Of a stretch of DNA of 64,000 nucleotides, positions 50,342 through 59,218 are shown in pieces (position 1 is the stretch's first letter; each line of letters starts with the position of its first letter). Origin of the DNA: Bosea sp. F3-2 (lineage in GTDB: Bacteria > Pseudomonadota > Alphaproteobacteria > Rhizobiales > Beijerinckiaceae); assembly GCF_008253865.1 (NCBI RefSeq), contig NZ_CP042331.1:3568001-3632000 (forward strand), read 5' to 3'. Made by a program: the position numbers and the translations under genes. Under the pieces are notes generated by a model. That model had not been told where the DNA came from. It saw only the letters and a program-made list of their open reading frames with translations, and did not search any database.

Positions 50342-51658
50342 TCAGCCGACGACCTTCAGAGCCTTGCGCTGCTCGCTGGCGCTGTCGCTACGGCGGCCCT
50401 TGGCCGCCTCCATGTCGAGGCTGACCATGAAATCGGAGATGCGCGGCTGGATCTCGGCGCGGAAGCGCGAGCCGTTGAACACGCCGTAATGGCCGACCTT
50501 GGGTTGGAGATAATGGACGCGCTTCTCGGCGGAGATGTTGACGCAGAGATCATGCGCCGCCTTGGTCTGGCCGACGCCGGAGATGTCGTCGTTCTCACCC
50601 TCGACCGTCATCAGCGCGACACGGCGGATAGCCTTGAGGTCGACCGGCTTGTCGCGATGCATCATCTCGCCCTTGGGCAGCGCATGCTTGACGAAGACGG
50701 TGTCGACCGTCTGCAGGTAGAACTCCGCCGTCAGGTCCATCACCGCGAGGTACTCGTCGTAGAACTCACGATGCTTCTCGGCCGAATCGCCATCCCCGCC
50801 GACGAGATGCTTGAACATGTCGTAATGGGCGGTGACGTGGCGGTCGATGTTCATCGCCATGAAGCCCGAGAGCTGCATGAAACCCGGATAAACCTGCCGG
50901 AAAGCACCCATATGCGGGAAGGGCACGACGGTGATGCAGTTGCGGCGGAACCAGTCGGTGCCGCGCTCCATCGCAAGCTGGTTCACGGCGGTCGGCGAGC
51001 GGCGGGTATCGATCGGCCCGCCCATCAGCGTCATCGAGCGCGGGGCGCAGGAGTCGCCCTCTGCCTCCATGCGGGCGACCGCGGCGATCACCGGCACCGA
51101 AGGTTGGCAGATCGCCATGACATGGGTGTCCGGCCCCAGCGTCTGCAGCATGGCGATGACGTAGTCGATATAATCGTCGAGATCGAAACGGCCCTCAGTC
51201 AGCGGCACCAGCCGTGCATCAGTCCAGTCGGTGATGTAGACCTCATGGCCGGGCAGGAAGGCCTCGACCGTGCCGCGCAGCAGCGTGGCATAGTGGCCCG
51301 ACATCGGCGCCACCAGCAGCACCTTGGGCTGCGGCTTGCGCCGGCCCGGAATCTTGCGATCGAAATAGACGAGCTTGCAGAAGGGGCGCTCCCAGACGAC
51401 CCGCTCCTCGACCGCCACCTTGACGCCGTTGATCGTCGTCTCGTCGAGACCGAAGGCCGGCTTGCCGTAGCGGCGCGTGACGCGCTCGAACAATTCGCAG
51501 GAGGCTGCGACCGTGCGACCGAGGGGGGTATAGGTCAGCGGATTGGCCGGGTTCTTGAAAGCGAGGTGCATCGCATCGGAGACCCCGCGCACCGGGCTCA
51601 CCATCATGTGAACCGCTTCGTAGGCATGATAGGCAAACGACATGGTGGCACCGTACAT
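50342..51658 (-). CDS. phaZ: Intracellular polyhydroxyalkanoate depolymerase
   Basis: 438 aa from the ATG at 51658. The alpha/beta-hydrolase nucleophile region is MAICQPSVPVIAAVA, where the usual lipase-box serine is replaced by Cys, as in intracellular PhaZ. Family parts include PLTYTPLGRTVAASCELFERVTRRYGKP (cited in part) and KVGHYGVFNGSRFR at the C-terminus with the catalytic His. It mobilises stored PHB. Start choice: an ATG at 51643 (MSFAYH) is the alternative. Confidence 0.92.
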   Translation of the reverse strand: MYGATMSFAYHAYEAVHMMVSPVRGVSDAMHLAFKNPANPLTYTPLGRTVAASCELFERVTRRYGKPAFGLDETTINGVKVAVEERVVWERPFCKLVYFDRKIPGRRKPQPKVLLVAPMSGHYATLLRGTVEAFLPGHEVYITDWTDARLVPLTEGRFDLDDYIDYVIAMLQTLGPDTHVMAICQPSVPVIAAVARMEAEGDSCAPRSMTLMGGPIDTRRSPTAVNQLAMERGTDWFRRNCITVVPFPHMGAFRQVYPGFMQLSGFMAMNIDRHVTAHYDMFKHLVGGDGDSAEKHREFYDEYLAVMDLTAEFYLQTVDTVFVKHALPKGEMMHRDKPVDLKAIRRVALMTVEGENDDISGVGQTKAAHDLCVNISAEKRVHYLQPKVGHYGVFNGSRFRAEIQPRISDFMVSLDMEAAKGRRSDSASEQRKALKVVG

Positions 51659-51848
51659 GCGATCGAGTGTCCTTCTGGCGGCGCAGCAAGCAATGATGCG
51701 TCGCAATAACGCACCTTACGTTGATTTTGTTCTCATTCAATCCAGCTAAAGGCTAAGATTCTCCTGCCATGTGGATGAAACCGTCATTCCCGCTCCCAGA
51801 TCGCCGCGCGTCCCGTCGGATGCGAGGTGGCGATCGAGCCCTTGGTTT

Positions 51849-51898
51849 GAGCATCGGATTTCTCCGAAAAGTGGATTCCACTTTTCGGTCCGATGCTC
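51849..51898. repeat. 50-bp palindrome upstream of regB
   Basis: GAGCATCGGA and TCCGATGCTC form the outer arms, and CCGAAAAGTGGA/TCCACTTTTCGG the inner arms. It lies 31 bp before the regB start and also resembles a dispersed rhizobial repeat. It could be read in the 5' leader of regB. Confidence 0.8.
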
Positions 51899-51929
51899 TA
51901 GCGGGAGCCGCGCAGGAGGCCGATCAACG

Positions 51930-53282
51930 GTGAGCGCCTCGGACCTCTCGACGCCCCTTCTCGCCCGCACGGGTCGCCATTTGCGGCTCGACACGCTGGT
52001 CCGGCTGCGCTGGCTCGCCATCGCCGGGCAGAGCGCAGCCGTCGCCGGCGTGCATTTCGGCCTCGGCTTCCCCCTGCCCTTCGGCTGGTGCTTCACCATC
52101 ATCGCCGTCTCGGCCTGGCTCAATATCGCGCTGCGGATCCGCTTCCCGCTCAGTCACCGGCTGCAGGACGGCCCGGCGACGGCACTGCTCGGCTTCGACA
52201 TCGTCCAGCTTGCGGCCCTGCTCTTCATGACCGGCGGGCTGCAGAACCCGTTCGCGATCCTGTTCCTGGCGCCGGTGATGATCTCGGCGACGGCACTGCC
52301 GCCGCAACGCACCCTGCTGCTCGGCCTGCTGGCGATGATCCTGGCGACCCTGCTCAGCCGCTTCCACCTGCCGCTGCCCTGGGCGGGCGCCGACCGGCCT
52401 GTGCTGCCGCCGTTTTATCAGCTCGGCAACTGGGTCGCGCTCGTGCTCGGCCTCGCCTTCACCGGCATCTATGCCTGGCGCGTCGCCAAGGAGGCGCGCG
52501 ACCTCTCGGACGCGCTCGCCGCGACCGAACTCGTCCTGGCGCGCGAGCAGCATCTGTCCCAGCTCGATGGGCTCGCCGCCGCCGCCGCCCATGAGCTCGG
52601 CACCCCGCTCGGCACCATCGCGCTGGTCGCGCGCGAGCTCACCCGCCTCGCCCCACCGGATGGCGAGATGGCGGAGGATATCGCGCTGCTGCGCGAGCAG
52701 GTCGAACGCTGCCGCGGCATCCTCGGCAAGCTCTCCAGCCTGCAGGACGACGATGCCGGCCCTCTGGATCAATTGACGCTGCGTCTGCTGATCGAGGAAG
52801 CGGCGGGGCCGCAACGGCCCTTCGGCGTGCCCTTCGAGATCTCCATGACCGGCGACAAGCCGGAGCCGGTCTGCCGGCGCAATCCCGGCATGATCTACGG
52901 CCTCGGCAACATCGTCGACAATGCGGTCGACTTCGCCCGCTCGACCGTGACGATCGCGGCAGAGTGGACACAGAGCCGCGTCGTGTTGACGATTGCTGAC
53001 GATGGACCGGGCTTCCCGCCCGACGTGCTGATGCGGGCGGGCGAGCCCTATCTCTCGCGCGGCAGCGGCGAGGGCCGTGCCGGCGGCGGGCTCGGGCTCG
53101 GGCTTTTCATCGCCAAGACGCTACTCGAGCGTGGCGGCGCGACGCTGGAATTCTCGAACCGGCCTGCCCCGGCGAGCGGCGCCTCGATCCGCATCGTCTG
53201 GCCCCGTGACATTTTTGAAGCGGATCTGCCCGCCATTGGGGGTACCAAGCCGGAAGCATCGGTATTACATGAGCTTAGCTGA
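51930..53282 (+). CDS. regB: RegB/PrrB-type redox sensor histidine kinase
   Basis: 450 aa from the GTG at 51930, with AGGAGG upstream. Six hydrophobic helices occupy residues 25-185. The RegB hallmark GGLQNPF (residues 102-108) is the quinone-sensing motif. The H-box is AAAAAHELGTPLG with His221, and the redox cysteine is Cys261 in ERCRGIL; both have the same spacing as in Rhodobacter RegB. The ATP domain has NIVDNAVDFA and LTIADDGPGFP. It phosphorylates RegA according to redox state and oxygen. regA follows 89 bp on. Confidence 0.94.
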   Translation: MSASDLSTPLLARTGRHLRLDTLVRLRWLAIAGQSAAVAGVHFGLGFPLPFGWCFTIIAVSAWLNIALRIRFPLSHRLQDGPATALLGFDIVQLAALLFMTGGLQNPFAILFLAPVMISATALPPQRTLLLGLLAMILATLLSRFHLPLPWAGADRPVLPPFYQLGNWVALVLGLAFTGIYAWRVAKEARDLSDALAATELVLAREQHLSQLDGLAAAAAHELGTPLGTIALVARELTRLAPPDGEMAEDIALLREQVERCRGILGKLSSLQDDDAGPLDQLTLRLLIEEAAGPQRPFGVPFEISMTGDKPEPVCRRNPGMIYGLGNIVDNAVDFARSTVTIAAEWTQSRVVLTIADDGPGFPPDVLMRAGEPYLSRGSGEGRAGGGLGLGLFIAKTLLERGGATLEFSNRPAPASGASIRIVWPRDIFEADLPAIGGTKPEASVLHELS

Positions 53283-53371
53283 GCGCAAGCCCGAGAGGGC
53301 CTGCGGCCGGCGTTTCGAAACCTCACTTCGCGCCACCGCAGCGCGCATGGACAAGCGGTCAGGAGATCAAA

Positions 53372-53935
53372 ATGCAGGATGCGCCGAGCGAGACCGGCAG
53401 GCCCGAGAGTGCGGACATGTCGCTGTTGCTGGTCGATGACGACAAGCCTTTCCTCACCCGCCTCGCCCGCGCCATGGAAGGCCGCGGCTATGTGGTCCGC
53501 ACTGCCGACAGCGTCGCCGCCGGGCTCGCTGCCGTGGAGGAATCTGCCCCGGCCTTCGCCGTGATCGATCTCCGTCTCGGTGACGGCAACGGGCTCGACG
53601 TGATCGCCCGGCTCAAGGAGCGCCGGCCGGAAGCCCGCGGCGTTGTCCTCACCGGCTATGGCAACATCGCCACCGCCGTCAGCGCCGTGAAACTCGGTGC
53701 CTTCGACTTCCTCGCCAAGCCGGCCGATGCCGACGAAATCCATGCGGCGCTCGCGGCCGCGCGCGATGCCCGGCCGCAGCCGCCCGAGAACCCGATGTCG
53801 GCGGATCGTGTCCGCTGGGAGCATATCCAGCGCGTCTACGAATTGTGCAGCCGCAACGTCTCCGAGACGGCGCGCCGCCTCGGCATGCACCGGCGCACGC
53901 TCCAGCGCATCCTCGCCAAGCGCGCCCCGCGCTGA
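53372..53935 (+). CDS. regA: RegA/PrrA-type response regulator
   Basis: 187 aa. Receiver domain with LLLVDDDKPFL and the phospho-acceptor Asp66 in AVIDLRLGDGNG; the C-terminal Fis-type helix-turn-helix SRNVSETARRLGMHRRTLQRILAKRAPR (cited as family hallmark across two helices) is nearly invariant in RegA proteins. It controls energy metabolism, respiration and often CO2 or N2 fixation genes. A perfect hairpin terminator lies 18 bp after the stop. Confidence 0.95.
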   Translation: MQDAPSETGRPESADMSLLLVDDDKPFLTRLARAMEGRGYVVRTADSVAAGLAAVEESAPAFAVIDLRLGDGNGLDVIARLKERRPEARGVVLTGYGNIATAVSAVKLGAFDFLAKPADADEIHAALAAARDARPQPPENPMSADRVRWEHIQRVYELCSRNVSETARRLGMHRRTLQRILAKRAPR

Positions 53936-53953
53936 TCCGACGATCGAATGCAG

Positions 53954-53987
53954 AAAGCCCGCCGGACGGCATGTCCGGCGGGCTTTT
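53954..53987 (+). terminator. Rho-independent terminator after regA
   Basis: AAAGCCCGCCGGAC and GTCCGGCGGGCTTT form a perfect 14-bp stem with a GGCAT loop, followed by T on the plus strand. The A-rich left flank means it may also work for the convergent MFS gene ending at 54009. Confidence 0.93.
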
Positions 53988-54008
53988 GCTTGTTGAGCTG
54001 TTTTCGCG

Positions 54009-55187
54009 TCAGGTCGCGTTAGCGGGGACGAGGCGGGCCGAGCGCCGGTCGAGCGCCACGGCGAAGGCGGCGAGGCCGAGCGCAACCAGCGGAACGACAG
54101 CCGCGACCGGCGCGATGGCGCCATAACCCAGCCCCTGCGTGATGACCGCGCCGCCGAGCCAGGCGCCGAAGGCGTTGCCGAGGTTGAAGGCGGCGATGTT
54201 CAGGCTCGACGCCAGCCCCTGCCCGGCCCCGCCGGCCTGCTGCAGCACCCACATCTGCAGCGGCGCGACAGTCGCGAAGGCCGCAGCACCCAGCGCGAAG
54301 GCCGCGATCACGGCGCCGACCTGGCTGTAGAAGGCGAGGCCCGAGGCGAACATCGCCACCGTCAGCAGCGCGATGGTACCGATCAGCGCCGGGGCGAGGT
54401 TGCGGTCGGCCCAGCGCCCGCCGAGCAGATTGCCGACGACGAGCCCGGCTCCGAAGACGAGCAGGATCGGCGAGACCGCCGCCTCGCTGAAGCCGGCGAG
54501 CTCGACCAGGATCGGCTGGATGAAGGTGAAGACCGCGAAGATGCCGCCGAAGCCGAGCACGGTCATCACGAGGCCGAGCTGGACCTGCGGGCGCGCCAGC
54601 ACCTTGAACTCCTCGGCGAGCGAGCCGGGGACGACACGCTCGCGGTCCGCCGGGACGAGCGTAGCGAGGACGATGAAGGCGAGCACGCCGATGCCGGTCA
54701 CGGCCCAGAAGGTCGAACGCCAGCCGAAGGCGAGGCCGAGCCAGGAGCCGAAGGGCACGCCGAGCAGCGTCGCGATCGTCAGGCCGGTGAACATCAGGGC
54801 GATGGCCGAGGCCTTGCGCTCCGGGGCGACGAGGCTGGTCGCCACGAGCGAGCCGACGCCGAAGAAGGTGCCATGCGCCAGCGCGGTCACGATACGCGCC
54901 GACATCAACCAGGCGAAGCTCGGCGCCAGCGCAGCGGCGAGATTGCCGAGGGTGAAGATCGCCATCAGCACCAAGAGTGTCGTCTTGCGCGGCAAAGAGC
55001 GGGTCGCGATCGTCAGCACGGGCGCGCCGACGAAGACGCCGAGCGCATAACCGGTCATCAGCAGGCCGGCGAGCGGCACGCTGATGCCGAGATCGCTGGA
55101 GACCTGCAGCAGCAGGCCCATGATCACGAATTCGGTGACGCCGATGCCGAAGGCACCGACGGTGAGAGCATAAAGGGCAATGGGCAT
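54009..55187 (-). CDS. MFS transporter (AraJ/YdhP-type DHA1 efflux)
   Basis: 392 aa with about 12 helices. The start LYALTVGAFGIGVTEFVIMGLL is the typical opening of the AraJ/YdhP sugar- or drug-efflux group, and ALAHGTFFGVGSLVATSLV is the helix 4-5 region. GGAGG lies just before the ATG at 55187. It is divergent from a LysR gene with a 96-bp shared promoter region, so the LysR product probably controls it. Confidence 0.9.
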   Translation of the reverse strand: MPIALYALTVGAFGIGVTEFVIMGLLLQVSSDLGISVPLAGLLMTGYALGVFVGAPVLTIATRSLPRKTTLLVLMAIFTLGNLAAALAPSFAWLMSARIVTALAHGTFFGVGSLVATSLVAPERKASAIALMFTGLTIATLLGVPFGSWLGLAFGWRSTFWAVTGIGVLAFIVLATLVPADRERVVPGSLAEEFKVLARPQVQLGLVMTVLGFGGIFAVFTFIQPILVELAGFSEAAVSPILLVFGAGLVVGNLLGGRWADRNLAPALIGTIALLTVAMFASGLAFYSQVGAVIAAFALGAAAFATVAPLQMWVLQQAGGAGQGLASSLNIAAFNLGNAFGAWLGGAVITQGLGYGAIAPVAAVVPLVALGLAAFAVALDRRSARLVPANAT

Positions 55188-55283
55188 GAGATGCCTCCGG
55201 GAATGTTCGGGCCCGGAGATAGCGCCGCTCGCGGTTGTGAATTAGACTGCGTGAAAGATCAGCAATTGTGAGTTGAATTCACG
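55188..55283. promoter_or_regulatory. Divergent promoter region of the LysR and MFS genes
   Basis: It holds two similar GTGAATT/GTGAAAG-like words and, next to the LysR start, GTGAGTTGAATTCAC, an interrupted dyad with GTGA/TCAC arms. LysR proteins bind such sites between divergent genes. The exact operator is not certain. Confidence 0.4.
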
Positions 55284-56249
55284 ATGCCACGCTCCGAGAT
55301 CAACCGCTCCGGCGAGATGGAGGTCTTCGCCCGCGTCGTCGAGCTCGGCGGCTTCTCGCCAGCGGCGCGTGCGCTCAGGATGACGCCGTCGGCGGTCAGC
55401 AAGCTCGTCGCCCGGCTGGAGGCGCGGCTCGGCGTCAGGCTGATCGTGCGTTCGACCCGCAAGTTCATGCTCACGGAGGAAGGCACGACCTTCCACGAGC
55501 GGACGCTGCGCGTGCTCGCCGATCTCGACGAGGCGGAACGGGCGGTTGCCGCCTGCCAGATCCCGCGCGGCCGGCTCAGGGTCAACACCAACGTGCCGTT
55601 CGGCCGACACTTCCTGCTACCGCTGGTGCCACGCTTCACCGCGCTCCATCCCGGCGTTCAGCTCGACCTCACGCTGAGCGACGCCGTCGTCGATCTGGTC
55701 GACGAACGCGCCGATGTCGCGATCCGCGTCGGTCCGCTGCGTTCCTCGCAGCTCGTGGCGCGCAAGCTCGGAGAAAGCCGGATGGCCGTGGTCGCCTCGC
55801 CGGCCTATCTCGCCGGGCATCCCGCCCCGCAGCACCCCGACGACCTCGCGCAGCACGACCTCGTCACCTTCAACTTCGCGCGGCACAGCGATTCCTGGCC
55901 GTTCCTGATCGGCGGCAAGCGCAGCGAATTCCCGGCGCGTGGACGCAGCACGGTCGGCGATGGCGAGAGCGCGCGCGAACTCGCTCTTGCAGGCCAGGGG
56001 CTGACACGGCTTTCCCTGTTCCATATCGCCCACGACATCGCGGCCGGCCGCCTCATCCCGGTCCTCGAAGCGTTCAATCCGGGTGATGTCGAGGAGATCC
56101 ACGTCGTCTATGTCGGCCATGGCGGCCGGCTACCGGCGCGCGTGCGTGCCTTCATCGATTTTCTGGTCGAAGAGGTCGACCTACGCTCTTTCGCGAAGCC
56201 TCTGGCGACCGCAGCGGCCGAACCTGCGCGAGAGGCGGCCTCAGTCTGA
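55284..56249 (+). CDS. LysR-family transcriptional regulator
   Basis: 321 aa. The N-terminal winged helix-turn-helix has FARVVELGGFSPAARALRMTPSAVSKLVARLEARLGVRL (cited by family pattern) and the effector domain follows with RGRLRVNTNVPFGRHFLLPLVPRF. It probably activates or represses the divergent MFS gene in response to a small ligand. The last 9 bp overlap tail-to-tail with mmcB. Confidence 0.92.
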   Translation: MPRSEINRSGEMEVFARVVELGGFSPAARALRMTPSAVSKLVARLEARLGVRLIVRSTRKFMLTEEGTTFHERTLRVLADLDEAERAVAACQIPRGRLRVNTNVPFGRHFLLPLVPRFTALHPGVQLDLTLSDAVVDLVDERADVAIRVGPLRSSQLVARKLGESRMAVVASPAYLAGHPAPQHPDDLAQHDLVTFNFARHSDSWPFLIGGKRSEFPARGRSTVGDGESARELALAGQGLTRLSLFHIAHDIAAGRLIPVLEAFNPGDVEEIHVVYVGHGGRLPARVRAFIDFLVEEVDLRSFAKPLATAAAEPAREAASV

Positions 56250-56708
56250 GCCGATGGGGTCTTCGATCAAGGCGAGCCGGCTCGATGCCAGTCGCGCCAG
56301 TGCGATGGTCAGCATCTTGCGGCGCGCCGGGCTCAAGGGGTGGCGCGGCGGCTCGCGCAACAACGCGCCGCCATAGGCATCGGCGACGATCAGGCCGACA
56401 TCATCGGGCAGGATCTCGTGCGGGAATTCGGGCGCGACCGCGAAGAGGAAGCCATCGCAATAGTCGCGATAGTCCGGCCATTTGCCGTCGACACGGTAGT
56501 CCGCGATGCCGGACTTGACCTCGACGACCCAGAGCTCGCCGGACGGCGACAGCGCGACGATGTCGCCGCGCCGGCCATTGGCGAAGGTCATCTCCTTGAC
56601 GATGGCATAGCCGCGCTCGCGCAGATGGCGGGCGGCGCCGCGGCAGACCATGCGCGTGATGTCGGGCCGTGCCGGCGGCGGGTTGAGAACGGAATCCGGA
56701 AGGGACAT
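56241..56708 (-). CDS. mmcB: MmcB family DNA repair protein
   Basis: 155 aa from the ATG at 56708. The nuclease-like core has GRRGDIVALSPSGELWVVEVKSGIADYRVDGKWPDY (cited to show the D...ExK pattern: Asp in RGDIVA, Glu-Val-Lys in VVEVKSG). The family is known from Caulobacter as part of a mitomycin C resistance response. The longer frame to 56801 is not supported. The stop overlaps the LysR stop region. Confidence 0.88.
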   Translation of the reverse strand: MSLPDSVLNPPPARPDITRMVCRGAARHLRERGYAIVKEMTFANGRRGDIVALSPSGELWVVEVKSGIADYRVDGKWPDYRDYCDGFLFAVAPEFPHEILPDDVGLIVADAYGGALLREPPRHPLSPARRKMLTIALARLASSRLALIEDPIGSD

Positions 56709-56796
56709 GCTTTCATGTTCCCTCTTTGTTTCCGGGATTGCAAGCCCGAGCCGCTCTCGGGGCCGAGCAATCGCTTCCAGTCGACTTGCCGCCGCT

Positions 56797-56900
56797 GTCA
56801 TTCCGGGCGGAGCGCAGCGAAGACCCGGAATCCATCATGGAACGCCGAGCTTTACGATGGATTCCGGATCTGCGCCGCGTTGCGGCTCGTCCGGAATGAC
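56797..56900. repeat. GTCATTCCGG-type repeat, 104 bp
   Basis: Begins GTCATTCCGGGCGGAGCG and ends GCTCGTCCGGAATGAC, with inner CCGGAATCCATC and GATGGATTCCGG arms. It lies between mmcB and the LacI-type gene. Confidence 0.87.
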
Positions 56901-56970
56901 GTGCGGGGGTGGTTTCGGGTTCGCCAGGAAGCAATGAAGGGATTTGGACTTTCGGCGACTACCTTGGCGA

Positions 56971-58029
56971 TCAAGGCAGGTTCTCGCGCAGGATGATCTC
57001 GATACTCGGGGCCGCCGTCCCCTCCAAGGCAGGTCGCCCGGCCCGCAGATTGGCGAAGATCGCGATGCAGCTCATCAGCGCCGCATGAGGATGCTGGGTG
57101 ATGACCGCGTCCATCGTTCCGTCGAGCAGGAGCGCGCGGGTCTCGGGCGTCAGGCCATGGCCGACGAAGACGACCTCCTGCTGGCGGCCGACCTCCTTGA
57201 GTGCACGGGCGATGCCCTCCGGCCCACCGCCGATATTGTAGATGCCGGCAAGATCCGGGTGCTTGCCCAGCAACGCCTTGGCCTGCCGGTAGTTGCGCCC
57301 CTCATCGTCAAGCCCTTCGCGCAGCCCGACCACCTCGATCTGGGGGAACATCTCCTCGAAGAGATGCAGGAAGCCCATCTCGCGCTCCTCATGGGCGCGG
57401 TAGCTCAGGCTGCCGGCGATCATCGCGACCTTGGCCGGGCGCCTGCCGATGAAGCGGGCGACGAGATAGCCGGCGGTGCGGCCGGTTGAGCGGTTGTCGA
57501 GCCCGACATAGGCGGCGCGGCGCGAATTGGCGACGTCGGAGATCAGCGTCACCGTGGGTACGCCACGTTCGGCGAGCGCGTTCACCGCCTCGCGTACGGC
57601 CGGGTGCTCCAGCGCCATGAAGGCGATGCCATCAACGTCGCGGCCGACCTGCCGGAGCTGCTGGGCGAGCAGTTCGGGCTTGAAGCTCTCGATGAACTCG
57701 ACGCGGGCACGCATGTTGAAGGAGGCGAGCTGGTCCTGCGCCGCCGCGATATGACGCCCGAGCATCGCCAGGAAGCGGTTGCTACCCGCCGGCAGCAGGA
57801 AGGCGAGCCGCATCGGCGTCAAAGCCTGCGCGGGCAGGCCGGGATCGAGGACATAGCCGAGCTCGCTCGCCGCCTTCAGGACGCGCTGGACCGTCGCTGC
57901 GCGGACGCCGGGGCGCTGGTTGAGCACCCGGTCGACAGTTGCGGTCGAGGCGCCGGAGAGCGCCGCCACGTCGGTGATGCGTGCCATCCGGCGGCGTTTC
58001 AGCCCGTCTCCTACCTTGGGATCGTTCAT
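56971..58029 (-). CDS. LacI-family transcriptional regulator
   Basis: 352 aa. The N-terminal helix-turn-helix spans about residues 15-45 (ITDVAALSGASTATVDRVLNQR) with the hinge after it, then a periplasmic-binding-type ligand domain (FIGRRPAKVAMIAGSLSYRAHEE, GIYNIGGGPEGIARAL). It is divergent from the TRAP/RuBisCO-like cluster with 119 bp between starts and is likely its repressor, with a sugar or sugar acid as inducer. Confidence 0.9.
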   Translation of the reverse strand: MNDPKVGDGLKRRRMARITDVAALSGASTATVDRVLNQRPGVRAATVQRVLKAASELGYVLDPGLPAQALTPMRLAFLLPAGSNRFLAMLGRHIAAAQDQLASFNMRARVEFIESFKPELLAQQLRQVGRDVDGIAFMALEHPAVREAVNALAERGVPTVTLISDVANSRRAAYVGLDNRSTGRTAGYLVARFIGRRPAKVAMIAGSLSYRAHEEREMGFLHLFEEMFPQIEVVGLREGLDDEGRNYRQAKALLGKHPDLAGIYNIGGGPEGIARALKEVGRQQEVVFVGHGLTPETRALLLDGTMDAVITQHPHAALMSCIAIFANLRAGRPALEGTAAPSIEIILRENLP

Positions 58030-58061
58030 TGAACTACATCAAAAACCATCAAGAATTGAGT

Positions 58062-58110
58062 TTGACGACCATCATTTCCGCTTTCTAGTCTTGAGGCAAG
58101 AAGACCTCAA
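58062..58110 (+). promoter_or_regulatory. Possible promoter and operator of the TRAP/RuBisCO-like cluster
   Basis: TTGACG at 58062-58067 and TAGTCT at 58086-58091 are 18 bp apart, a modest match to -35/-10 boxes. TTGAGG...CCTCAA (58091-58110) is a dyad with 6-bp arms and an 8-bp spacer at the expected transcription start. LacI-type operators are often placed so. Assignment is tentative. Confidence 0.35.
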
Positions 58111-58148
58111 TCAAATCAAATCGCATCAGCGATATCGGGAGGAAGATC

Positions 58149-59165
58149 ATGACGAACTTCACGCGCCGCACGGTGCTGCACGCGCTGGCCGCCGCCCCCG
58201 CCGCCTCGCTCATCGGCATGCCGCATATCGCGCGCGCCGCCGAGATCGAGCTGAAATACGGCAACAACCTGCCGCTCAGCCATCCGCTCAACATCCGCGC
58301 CCAGGAAGCGGCCGAGCGCGTGGCCAAGGAGACGAACGGCCGGGTCGAGATCAAGATCTTCCCGAACAACCAGCTCGGCGGCGACACCGACATGCTGAGC
58401 CAGGTGCGCAATGGCGGCATCACCTTCTTCACGCCGTCGGCGCTCGTCATCGCGACGCTGGTGCCGGTCGCGGCGATCAACGCGGTCGGCTTCGCCTTCG
58501 CCGATTACGACCAGGTCTGGAAGGCGATGGACGGCAAGCTCGGCGCCCATGTCCGCGAGGCGATCGCGAAGGTGAATCTCCATGCATTCGAGAAGATGTG
58601 GGACAACGGCTTTCGCCAGATGACCACCTCGGGCAAGGCGATCGAGACCGCCAAGGAGATGGCCGGCCTCAAGATCCGCGTGCCGGTGAGCCCACTCTCG
58701 ATCGCGATGTTCAAGGCGCTCGACGCTGCGCCTGCGAGCCTGCAGTTCTCGGAGGTCTATTCGGCGCTGCAGACCAAGGTCGTCGACGCGCAGGAGAACC
58801 CGCTGCCGATCATCCAGGTCGCCAAGCTCTACGAGGTGCAGAAGAGCTGCGCCGTCTCCAACCATATCTGGGACGGCTTCTGGTTCATCGCCAACGGGCG
58901 CGCCTGGCGCGGGCTGCCCGCCGACATCCAGACCATCGTCGCGAACGCCATCAACGATGCCGGCGTCGCCCAGCGCGGCGACATCAAGAAGCTGAACGAA
59001 ACCGTGCAGGCGGATCTGCAGTCGAAGGGCCTCGCCTTCAACAGGACCGACCCCGATTCCTTCCGCGCCAAGCTGCGTGAGGCGGGCTTCTACAAGGAGT
59101 GGCAGGAGCGCTTCGGGACGGAGGCCTGGAGCCTGCTCGAAGGCGCCGTCGGCAAGCTGGCCTGA
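58149..59165 (+). CDS. TRAP transporter solute-binding protein (DctP family)
   Basis: 338 aa. A Tat-like signal occurs at the N-terminus (FTRRTVLHALAAAPAASLIG). Family features are LKYGNNLPLSHPLN, VEIKIFPNNQLGGDTDMLSQVRNG (in part) and the GLKIRVPVSPLSIAMFKALDAAP segment with the conserved carboxylate-binding Arg. GGGAGGAAG precedes the ATG. It captures a sugar acid or carboxylate in the periplasm for the fused permease 53 bp downstream. Confidence 0.92.
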   Translation: MTNFTRRTVLHALAAAPAASLIGMPHIARAAEIELKYGNNLPLSHPLNIRAQEAAERVAKETNGRVEIKIFPNNQLGGDTDMLSQVRNGGITFFTPSALVIATLVPVAAINAVGFAFADYDQVWKAMDGKLGAHVREAIAKVNLHAFEKMWDNGFRQMTTSGKAIETAKEMAGLKIRVPVSPLSIAMFKALDAAPASLQFSEVYSALQTKVVDAQENPLPIIQVAKLYEVQKSCAVSNHIWDGFWFIANGRAWRGLPADIQTIVANAINDAGVAQRGDIKKLNETVQADLQSKGLAFNRTDPDSFRAKLREAGFYKEWQERFGTEAWSLLEGAVGKLA

Positions 59166-59218
59166 GGGGTGCGGGCGGGCCTATAAGGCGCCCAACGCAT
59201 AAAACAGGAAACGCCCCG

